The notes: generated from the letters alone by a model not told the origin. Shown: positions 1-10,735, numbered from the stretch's first letter. The stretch: DNA of 64,000 nucleotides from Megaustenia siamemsis (GCA_032433765.1 JAVIAB010000046.1:63846175-63910174); one strand, 5' to 3'. Program-made: numbers and translations.

Positions 1-560
1 TACTCTAACTATTTCTATTGCCGGCTCTATTGTCACTATTCTTCCATTTCCTAAATGCCTATTGCTGAATTCATCTGTTCATCTCCACTACCGATCCATC
101 CTGTCCGCAGGTTCCTCCTCTACTTGGTTATGCTTGGTGTTCCATCTCTGCTGCTCTCTTCTCTTAGGTTCTCCGAATGCCCATCCGCTTTCTATCTTCG
201 TTGTCCATCTATACTCTACGGCTACCAATCTCTAACTGACTATATTCGTTGTCCATCTGTACTCCACAGCTACCAATCTCTAACTGACTATATTCGTTGT
301 CCCCTCACAACCGTCTCTCTATCCCTACGTCATACATTTTCTTTTTCGTCATTTCCCTTCAGTGTACATTTGTGCCTAACTTTTCCACTTCCCCATCTCT
401 TGGTGTGCAATTTCTCCGCTATACATTTAGCTATACATTCCCCGCCATTATATACACTTAACTATACATTCCCCGCTATTATACAATTAGCTATACATGC
501 CCTGCTATATAGATATACCTGCTTTTCCTGCTAAGCACTCTGGATCGACAGGATCCCTTT
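1..560. other. Pyrimidine-rich non-genic stretch
   Basis: The stretch is C/T-rich and holds a 48-bp direct repeat at about 201-296 and a loose repeat of 'ctatacattccccgc' motifs at 419-510. A 159-codon open frame (55-534) has no recognisable domain, and its composition simply follows the C/T bias. I see no gene here. Confidence 0.5.
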
Positions 561-561
561 T

Positions 562-2156
562 CCACCTTTAGACTTCTCAGTCTCTCAATATATACATCAT
601 TGTCCCACCTTTAGACTCCTCAGTCTCTCAATATATACATCATTGTCCCACCTTTAGACTCCTCAGTCTCTCAATATATACATCATTGTCCCACCTTTAG
701 ACTCCTCAGTCTCTCAATATATACATCATTGTCCCACCTTTAGACTCCCCATTCTCTCAATATATACATCATTGTCCCACCTTTAGACTTCTCACTCTCT
801 CAATATATACATCATTGTCCCACCTTTAGACTCCCCATTCTCTCAATATATACATCATTGTCCCACCTTTAGACTCCTCAGTCTCTCAATATATACATCA
901 CTGTCCCACCTTTAGACTCCCCATTCTCTCAATATATACATCATTGTCCCACCTTTAGACTCCTCAGTCTCTCAATATATACATCACTGTCCCACCTTTA
1001 GACTTCTCAGTCTCTCAATATATACATCATTGTCCCACCTTTAGACTCCTCAGTCTCTCAATATATACATCACTGTCCCACCTTTAGACTCCCATTCTCT
1101 CAATATATACATCATTGTCCCACCTTTAGACTTCTCAGTCTCTCAATATATACATCACTGTCCCACCTTTAGACTTCTCAGTCTCTCAATATATACATCA
1201 TTGTCCCACCTTTAGACTCCTCAGTCTCTCAATATATACATCACTGTCCCACCTTTAGACTCCCCATTCTCTCAATATATACATCACTGTCCCACCTTTA
1301 GACTTCTCAGTCTCTCAATATATACATCATTGTCCCACCTTTAGACTTCTCAGTCTCTCAATATATACATCATTGTCCCACCTTTAGACTCCCCATTCTC
1401 TCAATATATACATCATTGTCCCACCTTTAGACTCCTCAGTCTCTCAATATATACATCATTGTCCCACTTTTAGACTCCTCAATCTCTCAATATATACATC
1501 ATTGTCCCACCTTTAGACTCCTCAGTCTCCCAATGTATACATCATTGTCCCACCTTTAGACTCCTCAGTCTCTCAATATATACATCATTGTCCCACCTTT
1601 AGACTCCTCAATCTCTCAATATATACATCATTGTCCCACCTTTAGACTCCTCAATCTCTCAATATATACATCATTGTCCCACCTTTAGACTCCTCAATCT
1701 CTCAATATATACATCATTGTCCCACCTTTAGACTCCTCAGTCTCTCAATATATACATCATTGTCCCACCTTTAGACTCCTCAGTCTCTCAATATATACAT
1801 CATTGTCCCACCTTTAGACTCCTCAATCTCTCAATATATACATCATTGTCCCACCTTTAGACTCCTCAATCTCTCAATATATACATCATTGTCCCACCTT
1901 TAGACTCCTCAATCTCTCAATATATACATCATTGTCCCACCTTTAGACTCCTCAGTCTCTCAATATATACATCATTGTCCCACCTTTAGACTCCTCAGTC
2001 TCTCAATATATACGTCATTGTCCCACCTTTAGACTCCTCAATCTCTCAATATATACATCATTGTCCCACCTTTAGACTCCTCAGTCTCCCAATGTATACA
2101 TCATTGTCCCACCTTTAGACTCCTCAGTCTCTCAATATATACATCATTGTCCCACC
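562..2156. repeat. Tandem array, 43-bp unit, about 37 copies
   Basis: The unit runs cccacctttagactcctcag followed by tctctcaatatatacatcattgt. Variants alternate in the 'cctcag / cttctcag / ccccatt / cctcaat' segment. The right end passes directly into an RNase H-like coding fragment on the minus strand, whose last residues are the first repeat unit. Confidence 0.97.
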
Positions 2157-2382
2157 CTTTCCCCTCCTCTTCTCTTAAGGAGTGAAGAACAAACTTGGCG
2201 ATGTCCTCTTTGTTCAGAATAAGGTCACACTCAGTGCCAGAGCTACCAGCGAGCTTATCTGCTTTTTCAATGCCCAGAGCACCAATGTGCCCTGGACAGT
2301 ACACCCATGTTAATATGTTCACTTTAGAGCCATCCAAGAGCTGCATCCACTCCTGCTGCGGACACAGTCTGTCAGCACTTGG
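2157..2382 (-). mobile_element. Retroelement RNase H domain fragment
   Basis: The minus-strand frame reads ...W-M-Q-L-L-D-G, then I-L-T-W-V-Y-C-P-G-H-I-G, then E-K-A-D-K-L-A. This is the characteristic 'W-x(2)-GH-x-G-x(3)-E-x-AD-x-LA' end of an RNase H domain, as found in several LINE clades. Only the C-terminal third is present, and a stop at 2383-2385 closes the frame upstream, so this is a dead fragment. The frame continues about 15 residues into the first unit of the 43-bp array before a stop. It is not a host gene. Confidence 0.75.
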
Positions 2383-2551
2383 TCAGTTTTCTTTCACTTT
2401 TCAATCTCTTGCTGCCTGATTACTCAACATATAGCACAGACTCTGTGACACTAGAAAGGGTCCTGTTAATGTACAGTTTATTAAGTGATGTGGCAATTTG
2501 TTTTCTTTTGTGTGTCAGTTAAACTCAACACTGTCATGGTATGATCACCAG
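2383..2551 (+). other. Intron tail before the first methyltransferase exon
   Basis: It contains a strong pyrimidine-tract acceptor (ttgttttcttttgtgtgtcag, AG at 2517-2518). In the frame used by the exon below, an exon starting at 2519 would meet TAA at 2520-2522. A second AG at 2550-2551 is frame-compatible. Which one is used cannot be settled from sequence alone. Confidence 0.5.
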
Positions 2552-2690
2552 CATGGCTATGGAGAATCAACAAAGATCAGAGAAATCATTTTTCTACAAG
2601 CAAGGCATCGCTGACTCTGATAGGACTCTGCCGAATGGTTGGCAGATGTCAAGATTTGAGAGCTTAAGGGCAGCTTTGAAACATTTGAAG
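2552..2690 (+). CDS. METTL24-like methyltransferase, third-from-last exon
   Basis: The frame encodes about 46 residues, S-M-A-M-E-N-Q-Q-R-S, then S-F-F-Y-K-Q-G-I-A, then N-G-W-Q-M-S-R-F-E-S-L, ending A-L-K-H-L-K. The order fits the part of Methyltransf_22/METTL24-type proteins that follows the 'FDPS' motif: a short strand ending in a glycine, then 'GW-x-M-x(2)-L-x-S-L' and a helix before the 'K-x-D-I-E' strand. The donor is AAG|GTGAAG at 2690/2691 and leaves phase 0, which matches the acceptor of the 6035 exon. The 5' boundary is uncertain: AG at 2551 splits a Ser codon, while the better acceptor at 2518 meets an in-frame TAA. That could mean a base error, a frameshift, or use of the weaker site. 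Upstream exons are outside the window. The family assignment comes from recalled motif patterns, not a search. Confidence 0.65.
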
Positions 2691-3040
2691 GTGAAGTCCC
2701 TATATAATTTGTAATCATTTATGTATATGTAGTTATATATATATACATATATATGATAGATGTATCAATTGTCAGGTCTACTCAGTTTGTCCCCAGACCC
2801 ACCATGTAATCATTTATATACAATTGTCAGGTCTAGTTAGTCTGTCCCCAGACCCACCATGTAATCATTTATATACAATTGGCAGGTCTATTCAGTCTGT
2901 CCCCAGACCCACCAAAGGGAGGCCATATATGATCTCTAGATCGGCTCTGTTGTTCAGCACAAGAGGTCGGCTGTTTGTTGTTGACCATTTTCAGCTCAGG
3001 TGTCATAGGAGCATCTTCTAACTAGAGTTCAATTTCTACC
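2691..3040. repeat. Intron with 55-bp repeat, 3 copies
   Basis: Three 55-bp units built around gtcaggtctacTcagtttgt and ccccagacccaccatg lie at about 2766-2925. The remainder is AT-rich intron with (TA)n runs near 2735. Confidence 0.85.
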
Positions 3041-4972
3041 TGTCATGTTCTAGCAATGGGTAAAGACATCAAGGTGCATATAACTGTGAAGATGATGATA
3101 ATAATTGCTGACATGTTCTAGCGGTAAAGACATCAAGGTGCATATAACTGTGAAGCTGATGATAATAATTGCTGACATGTTCTAGCAATGGGTAAAGACA
3201 TCAAGGTGCATGTAACTGTGAAGATGATGATAATAATTGCTGACATGTTCTAGCAATGGGTAAAGACATCAAGGTGCATATAACTGTGAAGATGATGATA
3301 ATAATTGCTGACATGTTCTAGCGGTAAAGACATCAAGGTGCATATAACTGTGAAGCTGATGATAATAATTGCTGACATGTTCTAACGGTAAAGACATCAA
3401 GGTGCATATAACTGTGAAGCTGATGATAATAATTGCTGACATGTTCTAGTGGTAAAGACATCAAGGTGCATATAACTGTGAAGCTGATGATAATAATTGC
3501 TGTCATGTTCTAGCAATGGGTAAAGACATCAAGGTGCATATAACTGTGAAGCTGATGATAATAATTGCTGTCATGTTCTAGCAATGGGTAAAGACATCAA
3601 GGTGCATATAACTGTGAAGCTGATGATATTAATTGCTGTCATGTTCTAGCAATGGGTAAAGACATCAAGGTGCATATAACTGTGAAGATGATGATAATAA
3701 TTGCTGACATGTTCTAGCGGTAAAGACATCAAGGTGCATATAACTGTGAAGATGATGATAATAATTGCTGACATGTTCTAGCGGTAAAGACATCAAGGTG
3801 CATATAACTGTGAAGCTGATGATAATAATTGCTGACATGTTCTAGCGGTAAAGACATCAAGGTGCATATAACTGTGAAGCTGATGATAATAATTGCTGAC
3901 ATGTTCTAGCGGTAAAGACATCAAGGTGCATATAACTGTGAAGCTGATGATAATAATTGCTGACATGTTCTAACGGTAAAGACATCAAGGTGCATATAAC
4001 TGTGAAGATGATGATAATAATTGCTGACATGTTCTAGCGGTAAAGACATCAAGGTGCATATAACTGTGAAGCTGATGATAATAATTGCTGACATGTTCTA
4101 ACGGTAAAGACATCAAGGTGCATATAACTGTGAAGATGATGATAATAATTGCTGACATGTTCTAGCGGTAAAGACATCAAGGTGCATATAACTGTGAAGC
4201 TGATGATAATAATTGCTGACATGTTCTAGCGGTAAAGACATCAAGGTGCATATAACTGTGAAGCTGATGATAATAATTGCTGACATGTTCTAGCGGTAAA
4301 GACATCAAGGTGCATATAACTGTGAAGATGATGATAATAATTGCTGACATGTTCTAACGGTAAAGACATCAAGGTGCATATAACTGTGAAGATGATGATA
4401 ATAATTGCTGACATGTTTTAGCGGTAAAGACATCAAGGTGCATATAACTGTGAAGATGATGATAATAATTGCTGATATGTGCTAACGGTAAAGACATCAA
4501 GGTGCATATAACTGTGAAGCTGATGATAATAATTGCTGACATGTTCTAGCGGTAAAGACATCAAGGTGCATACAACTGTGAAGATGATGATAATAATTGC
4601 TGACATGTTCTAACGGTAAAGACATCAAGGTGCATATAACTGTGAAGCTGATGATAATAATTGCTGACATGTTCTAGCGGTAAAGACATCAAGGTGCATA
4701 TAACTGTGAAGATGATGATAATAATTGCTGACATGTTCTAACGGTAAAGACATCAAGGTGCATATAACTGTGAAGATGATGATAATAATTGCTGACATGT
4801 TCTAGCGGTAAAGACATCAAGGTGCATATAACTGTGAAGATGATGATAATAATTGCTGACATGTTCTAGCAATGGGTAAAGACATCAAGGTGCATATAAC
4901 TGTGAAGATGATGATAATAATTGCTGACATGTTCTAGTGGTAAAGACATCAAGGTGCATATAACTGTGAAGC
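3041..4972. repeat. Tandem array, 64/68-bp unit, about 30 copies
   Basis: The unit is gacatgttctagcggtaaag, acatcaaggtgcatataact, gtgaagctgatgataataat, tgct. A 4-bp longer variant has 'agcaatgggtaaag' in place of 'agcggtaaag'. It fills most of the intron between the 2690 donor and the 6035 acceptor of the methyltransferase gene. Confidence 0.97.
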
Positions 4973-5054
4973 TGCTGTAAAGCTAATGATTATAATGAAA
5001 ATAAAAAAAAAAAGTAAAAAAGTGGTATGATAACATAGGTGAGAAACAAAACAA

Positions 5055-5345
5055 AAGTAGAATGACGTTTCAGCCAAAAGGCCTTCAGGAGGAACAACAA
5101 CCTACAACACAAAAATATATAAGGATATACACAGAAATATAACTACATGGTGATAAGGACAAAGGAAAATAAATCAATTCCCTAAGGTCCAGAGCTTGAT
5201 CAGCCACAGAGATTGGTCCGGCAATGACTGGATTGAAATTGATATGTCCGGCCAAAAGGGCAGGACCAAGGTGTGAAAAGCAGGAAGAAGGGAGGGGTTC
5301 TAAAAATATGTAGGGGTGGGTACAAGCTCCCAGCCTTTACTATTA
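5055..5345 (+). mobile_element. Dispersed repeat DR5, copy 1
   Basis: It shares gacgtttcagccaaaaggcc / ttcaggaggaacaa near its start, and 'gggttctaaaaatatgt' near its end, with a second copy at 42295-42545, in the same order and orientation. The middle is diverged. I see no coding capacity. It is probably a non-autonomous or truncated interspersed repeat. Confidence 0.6.
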
Positions 5346-5558
5346 CTGGAAACGTTTCTATGAGTTGATTCGCAATAAGTAAATCCACGTGGAAAAAGGG
5401 AACATATAAATCTGAGTATATCTGCAACTATGGGTGTGCACACTGAAAAAGATATGTATGAAACACATGTGTACATACCCACATTTACACATGCAGATAA
5501 ATTTATACACCTATATAAGTACAAGGGTAAGAAATGTGTAGCAGGTATCCTATGTGTA

Positions 5559-5648
5559 TGAGAGCAATATGTTCATGCCTTGTGGGGACAGAGAACCCAA
5601 AATCCATTGGGTTCTCTGTCCCCACAAGGGATGAACATATCGCTCTCA
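5559..5648. repeat. Near-perfect 42-bp inverted repeat (hairpin)
   Basis: The left arm 5559-5600 and right arm 5607-5648 are reverse complements at 40 of 42 positions, with mismatches at 5566 and 5577. The loop is the 6 nt aatcca. The arms contain tgtggggacagagaaccca and its complement. Possible natures are a pre-miRNA-like foldback, the remains of a foldback or MITE element, or a recent palindromic duplication. Confidence 0.95.
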
Positions 5649-5689
5649 TTGGAGAGGCATTCTTTCATTGAACCCTTTCAATTATGTGG

Positions 5690-6000
5690 ACCAATATTTA
5701 AACAGTGAAGAATATTAATGATTGTGCTTGTTGCTAATCAGAAAACAAATGAAAATGTGGATATTCATGATTGTAGTTGTTTAGTTTAAGAAAAAAAAAT
5801 ATAAGTGGATAACATTAATGATTGTATTTGTAAGAGTGTTGGTCATTAAAAGAATGATGATAAATGTTGATATTAATGATTGATATAAAATTGATCTTCA
5901 CCAGTACATAGCAATACTGATAATATTAATGTTTGTTGATGTCGGCTGATACATGATAATTGTCCAATTTTATTTTAAAGAAAAAAAATAAATGTTGATT
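5690..6000. repeat. Degenerate AT-rich repeat, about 60-65 bp period
   Basis: The phrase 'atattaatgattgt' and near variants recur about five times (near 5710, 5765, 5815, 5875, 5930), with irregular spacing. This looks like an old, decayed tandem array inside the intron. The open frame that starts at 5999 uses a TTG and is intron read-through into the exon below. Confidence 0.5.
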
Positions 6001-6034
6001 GTTGGATAACAATTGTTGGTTAAATTGTAATCAG

Positions 6035-6184
6035 ACCACGATCAGTATCATAAAGTTGGATATTGAAGAGTGGGAGTGGGAGGTCTTACCAGACATTCTG
6101 GCATCCGATCATCTAGCCTCAGTCAACCAGCTACTGATGGAGCTACATCAGTGTGATGGGTGCTCCACATATAACCCAGAGCAG
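6035..6184 (+). CDS. METTL24-like methyltransferase, penultimate exon
   Basis: A 50-codon exon reads T-T-I-S-I-I-K-L-D-I-E-E-W-E-W-E-V-L, then P-D-I-L-A-S, then N-Q-L-L-M-E-L-H, ending in Y-N-P-E-Q. 'K-L-D-I-E-x-W-E-W-x-V-L' followed by 'Q-L-L-M-E-L-H' is the hallmark of the C-terminal half of the SAM-dependent fold in METTL24/Methyltransf_22 (and, less closely, FkbM) proteins: the acidic strand-4 motif and the strand-5 'LLxExH'. The acceptor is aattgtaatcag|ACC (AG at 6033-6034) and the donor is GAGCAG|GTACAT at 6184/6185. Both ends are phase 0, matching the exons at 2552-2690 and 10556-10735. Such proteins are often Golgi or secretory, but no signal is visible in this part. Confidence 0.8.
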
Positions 6185-6355
6185 GTACATCTTATCTTAT
6201 GTTATGTAAGGTTATATATGTTAGGCTCATCATCTCTGTACATCAGACACACCCATAGGTGCTCTGATATTCTCCTCTATATTCTGACAACAGTGAAGAG
6301 AAATCTGACCCGTGTACAAAAACTTCTTAGCACTGTGTGGGTACCATCATCATCA

Positions 6356-6915
6356 TTATGTGCCATTCCGGTTAGCATAGATGATCATGTCCCTCCACAA
6401 TTTTCTATACACAGTGCTTTGTATCAGTTCTGTTGTTGACTGTTTTCCATGCCATGACACCAAGGTATCCAGTATCTTGTCACTTTGTCGTCCACGATCT
6501 CTCTTTCCTTGTATTTTGTCAGTTGTAACCAAGTATTTCAACTTTCCTCATCTCATGATGTGCCCATAAAATGTTGATTGTTTCTTTCTGATGTTTGTTA
6601 GTCACTTTTTGTGTTGGCCTCCATGAAAATGTCCTTGTTTGTCTTTTTAGCTGTCCAGAGAACTCTCAGCATTCTTCTGAGAAATCCTATCTCTGTGGCC
6701 TCTAATCGTCCTTTCATTTGTTTGTCTACTGTCTGTGATTTGCTTTCATAGGTCAGGACTAGCTGTTTTTCATGTTCTGAAATACTACTTTGGTCTGTGC
6801 TATTTTGCTTTTTATTTCTGTGGTGCAGATGTTATTGTTGTGATGCATCTCCCATCTGATGTTATTATTGTGGTGCATCTCCCATCTGATGTTATTATTG
6901 TGCTCAAGGTACATG
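6356..6915 (-). mobile_element. LINE 3' fragment (family A, copy 1)
   Basis: Minus-strand frames carry, in order, I-I-T-S-D-G-R-C-T-T (tripled, see the 30-bp repeat), E-I-K-S-K-I-A-Q-T-K, R-L-E-A-T-E-I-G-F-L-R-R-M-L-R, then after frameshifts I-Q-G-K-R-D-R-G-R-Q, and end N-R-N-G-T-stop. This is the C-terminal tail of a LINE ORF2-type protein. Stops and frameshifts show it is dead. It lies in the intron of the methyltransferase gene, on the opposite strand. Confidence 0.8.
6827..6912 (-). repeat. 30-bp tandem triplication within the LINE
   Basis: Three copies of a 30-bp unit (gatgttattattgtggtgca tctcccatct). Read on the minus strand they give I-I-T-S-D-G-R-C-T-T repeated, so a piece of LINE coding sequence has been duplicated in tandem and in frame. 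Confidence 0.75.
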
Positions 6916-6936
6916 AATTAAAAGCAAATAGAAAAT

Positions 6937-7700
6937 AAATCATCATCATCATCAAGTACCGGCCTGCTGGCATAGGCCATCATGTCTATCCACGACTTTA
7001 GATCTCGGCAGCTATTTATCATTTCTGTTGTTGACCTTCTGCCAATCCATTCTCTTAAGCTGTCTGGTATCTTTTCTCTTTGCCTCCCTCTATCTCTTGG
7101 TCCCTCAATTTTTCCAGTTGTAACAATATATTCCAGCTGTTTTCTTCTCATTACATGGCCAAAAAATGATGATTGATTCTTCCTAATATTGGAAATTAGC
7201 TCTCTTTTTGCTTTGACCTCTTTCTGAACATTTTCATTACTCTGGTGACAGCACACAACCTTGCCTAACACCCTGTTTTATTTGTTGAAACATTCCCAAT
7301 TGGTTTCCAATTCTTATGGCCGCTGTTTGTTGCTAGTACATGTTCTTTATTATTCTTAGATCTTTGCTATCTACGTTTATGCTTTCTAAAATTTTGATTA
7401 TTTCTTGGTGCTTTACTTTGTCAAATGCCTTGGTATAATCTATGAAACATAGGTATAGATTTGTATTCACCTCTATGGCTCTTTCTACTAAAGATCTTAT
7501 GATATATATGGCATTGCTTGTTCCTTTATCTCTAACAAAACCACACTGTTTATCGCTAATTTCTGGACTGATTTTGTTTCGCACTCTTCGCATGATGATT
7601 CTTAGTAATATCTTAGTCATGTGACTCATAAGGCTTATTGTGCGATGATCATCGCATTCAATCGCACCCGATTTCTTTGAAAATAAATAAATGTGTAATA
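6937..7700 (-). mobile_element. LINE with internally deleted RT (family A, copy 2)
   Basis: The minus strand carries reverse-transcriptase motifs: H-R-T-I-S-L-M-S-H, C-G-F-V-R-D-K-G-T, F-I-D-Y-T-K-A-F-D-K-V and, after one stop, R-Q-G-C-V-L-S-P. The sequence then jumps directly to the C-terminal tail (F-F-G-H-V-M-R-R-K-Q-L-E-Y-I, then G-K-I-E-G-P-R-D-R-G-R-Q). The catalytic Y-x-D-D region and connection domain are missing. The 3' end is a short (GAT)n tail at 6938-6953. The element is a 5'-truncated, internally deleted copy of the same family as the one at 6356-6915. Confidence 0.88.
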
Positions 7701-7732
7701 AAGAAATCTGTGGATGACAGAACATAAAATTG

Positions 7733-9667
7733 TTAAAATCATTCCTCCACTCTTTAATCATTTACTGAGAGATGTTAAACTTATTCCTCCACTCTTTAAT
7801 CATTTACTGAGAGATGTTGAACTTATTCCTCCACTCTTTAATCATTTACTGAGAGATGTTAAACTTATTCCTCCACTCTTTAATCATTTACTGAGAGATG
7901 TTAAACTTATTCCTCCACTCTTTAATCATTTACTGAGAGATGTTAAACTTATTCCTCCACTCTTTAATCACTGAAAGATGTTAAACTTATCTCTCCACTC
8001 TTTAATCATTTACTGAGAGATGTTAAACTTATCTCTCCACTCTTTAATCATTTACTGAAAGATGTTAAACTTATTCCTCCATTCTTTAATCATTTACTGA
8101 GAGATGTTAAACTTATCTCTCCACTCTTTAATCATTTACTGAAAGATGTTAAACTTATCTCTCCACTCTTTAATCATTTATTGAAAGATGTTAAACTTAT
8201 CTCTCCACTCTTTAATCATTTACTGAAAGATGTCAAACTTATTCCTCCACTCTTTAATCATTTACTGAAAGATGTCAAACTTATCCCTCCACTCTTTAAT
8301 CATTTACTGAAAGATGTTAAACTTATTCCTCCACTCTTTAATCATTTACTGAAAGATGTTAAACTTATCCCTCCACTCTTTAATCATTTACTGAAAGATG
8401 TTAAACTTATTCCTCCACTCTTTAATCATTTACTGAAAGATGTTAAACTTATTCCTCCGCTCTTTAATCACTGAAAGATGTTAAACTTATTTCTCCACAC
8501 TTTTATCATTTATTGAAAGATGTTAAACTTATTTCTCCACACTTTAATCATTTATTGAAAGATGTTATACTTATTCCTCCACTCTTTAATCATTTACTGA
8601 GAGATGTTAAACTTATTCCTCCACTCTTTAATCACTGAAAGATGTTAAACTTATCTCTCCACTCTTTAATCATTTACTGAGAGATGTTAAACTTATCTCT
8701 CCACTCTTTAATCATTTACTGAAAGATGTTAAACTTATTCCTCCATTCTTTAATCATTTACTGAGAGATGTTAAACTTATCTCTCCACTCTTTAATCATT
8801 TACTGAAAGATGTTAAACTTATCTCTCCACTCTTTAATCATTTATTGAAAGATGTTAAACTTATCTCTCCACTCTTTAATCATTTACTGAAAGATGTCAA
8901 ACTTATTCCTCCACTCTTTAATCATTTACTGAAAGATGTCAAACTTATCCCTCCACTCTTTAATCATTTACTGAAAGATGTTAAACTTATTCCTCCACTC
9001 TTTAATCATTTACTGAAAGATGTTAAACTTATCCCTCCACTCTTTAATCATTTACTGAAAGATGTTAAACTTATTCCTCCACTCTTTAATCATTTACTGA
9101 AAGATGTTAAACTTATTCCTCCGCTCTTTAATCACTGAAAGATGTTAAACTTATTTCTCCACACTTTTATCATTTATTGAAAGATGTTAAACTTATTTCT
9201 CCACACTTTAATCATTTATTGAAAGATGTTATACTTATTCCTCCACTCTTTAATCACTGGAAGATGTTAAACTTATTTCTCTACACTTTAATCATTTATT
9301 GAAAGATGTTAAACTTATTCCTCCGCTCTTTAATCACTGAAAGATGTTAAACTTATTTCTCCACACTTTAATCATTTATTGAAAGATGTTAAACTTATTT
9401 CTCCACTCTTTAATCACTGAAAGATGTTAAACTTATTCCTCCACTCTTTAATCATTTATTGAAAGATGTTAAACTTATTCCTTCACTCTTTAATCACTGA
9501 AAGATGTTAAACTTATTCCTCCACTCTTTAATCACTGAAAGATGTTAAACCTATTCCTCCACACTTTAATCATTTATTGAAAGATGTTAAACTTATTTCT
9601 CCACACTTTAATCATTAACTGAGAGATGTTAAACTTATTCCTCCACTCTTTAATCATTTACTGAGAG
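7733..9667. repeat. Tandem array, 42-bp unit, with 664-bp higher-order copy
   Basis: The unit is tgttaaacttattcctccac, tctttaatcatttactgaaa, ga, and some units lack 'ttta' (38 bp). A block of about 664 bp (about 7908-8594) is repeated, apparently without change, at about 8572-9258. As a result two identical 97-codon frames occur at 8181-8474 and 8845-9138. These frames are not genes. Confidence 0.95.
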
Positions 9668-10032
9668 GGGGGGGGAACTGGTTGGCCTCGAGACAGAGGT
9701 GTTGTGAGTTCAAATCTCGGATGCACCATGTGGGATTTTTGTAACCTTCATGAGTTACCAGACTAGAGAATGAGACTCATTTTTATTTAGGATTTCTCTC
9801 TATGGCAACCACCCCTGGTCTCAGCAGCGAGGCCTGGCTTGAAATATCAATTACTCATTGACAGAAAAGAAAATATGAATACCTCCAAAGATGGAGTTAT
9901 CTGCCTATGTGGCATGAGACCCCTGTTCACACGGCTGCCAAGGAAAAATGGATTAACATGCAAAATTCAGTTCCTGGTCTCAAGGGACTACGCTAGAGGT
10001 CAGAGCTGGCGAACGCAGAAAACAAAATTACA
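9668..10032 (+). mobile_element. SINE-like insertion splitting the 42-bp array
   Basis: A single-copy block interrupts the array. It starts with a G-run and has a pol III box-B-like sequence, gagttcaaatctc (9706-9718), about 35 nt after a weak box A (tggttggcctcgag). The left flank ...ttactgagag and the right junction ...ttacagag could be a degraded target duplication. The 74-codon frame at 9839-10063 has no similarity I recognise. A tRNA-derived SINE is the best guess. Confidence 0.5.
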
Positions 10033-10470
10033 GAGATGTCAAACTTATTCATACACTTCTTAATCATTTACTGAAATATGTCAAACTTATACCTCAACAT
10101 TTTAATCATTTACTGAGAAATGTCAAACTTATACCTCAACATTTTAATCATTTACTGAAATATGTCAAACTTATACCTCAACATTTTAATCATTTACTGA
10201 AATATGTCAAACTTATACCTCAACATTTTAATCATTTACTGAAATATGTCAAACTTATACCTCAACATTTTAATCATTTACTGAAATATGTCAAACTTAT
10301 ACCTCAACATTTTAATCATTTACTGAGAAATGTCAAACTTATACCTCAACATCTTAATCATTTACTGAAATATGTCAAACTTATACCTCAACATTTTAAT
10401 CATTTACTGAAATATGTCAGACTTATACCTCAACATTTTAATCATTTACTGAGAAATGTCAAACTTATTT
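10033..10470. repeat. Tandem array, diverged 42-bp unit, about 10 copies
   Basis: The unit is tcaaacttatacctcaacat, tttaatcatttactgaaata, tg. It is homologous to the 7733-9667 unit but belongs to a distinct subfamily found only to the right of the SINE-like insertion. Confidence 0.93.
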
Positions 10471-10555
10471 CTGTACTCTTTACTAATGTCCATTTCTATC
10501 ACTAAGAATAAAATACTCCCAAAATATAAACATATACGTTCTGAAAATTTTGCAG

Positions 10556-10735
10556 GAAGACAAAGAGCCTTCCAGAGATCGTTACATTCATATGCTGGAG
10601 CTGCTACGTGCACTTTATAAACAAAATTTCAGACTGTTCCACTATCATTTCAATTCAGCTTGCACGTACGTCTCAAAATTTACGATGACACAGCGTAGTG
10701 CTTGTGTAGATGTTGGATTTGTTAGAATTTCATGA
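10556..10735 (+). CDS. METTL24-like methyltransferase, last exon
   Basis: The acceptor is gttctgaaaattttgcag|GAA (AG at 10554-10555). The frame enters in phase 0, as required by the 6184 donor, and runs 59 codons to TGA at 10733-10735. It reads E-D-K-E-P-S-R-D-R-Y, then H-M-L-E-L-L-R-A-L-Y, then F-R-L-F-H-Y-H-F-N-S-A-C, and ends V-D-V-G-F-V-R-I-S. The layout 'Y-x(2)-L-x-x-L-x(6)-F-R-L-F-x-Y-x-x-N', then a Cys and 'x-E/D-V-x-F-V/I' close to the terminus, fits the end of METTL24-type proteins. Joined to the two upstream exons it gives about 155 C-terminal residues with no stop. The short frame is the true 3' end, not an independent small gene. Confidence 0.8.
   Translation, partial: EDKEPSRDRYIHMLELLRALYKQNFRLFHYHFNSACTYVSKFTMTQRSACVDVGFVRIS

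Noticed and set aside
55..534. 159-codon + frame at the window start
   Set aside because: Composition follows the C/T bias and an internal 48-bp duplication. No domain or splice context.
7714..9138. Three frames of 86-97 codons in the 42-bp array
   Set aside because: Periodic 14-residue wording, interrupted wherever the 38-bp unit form occurs.
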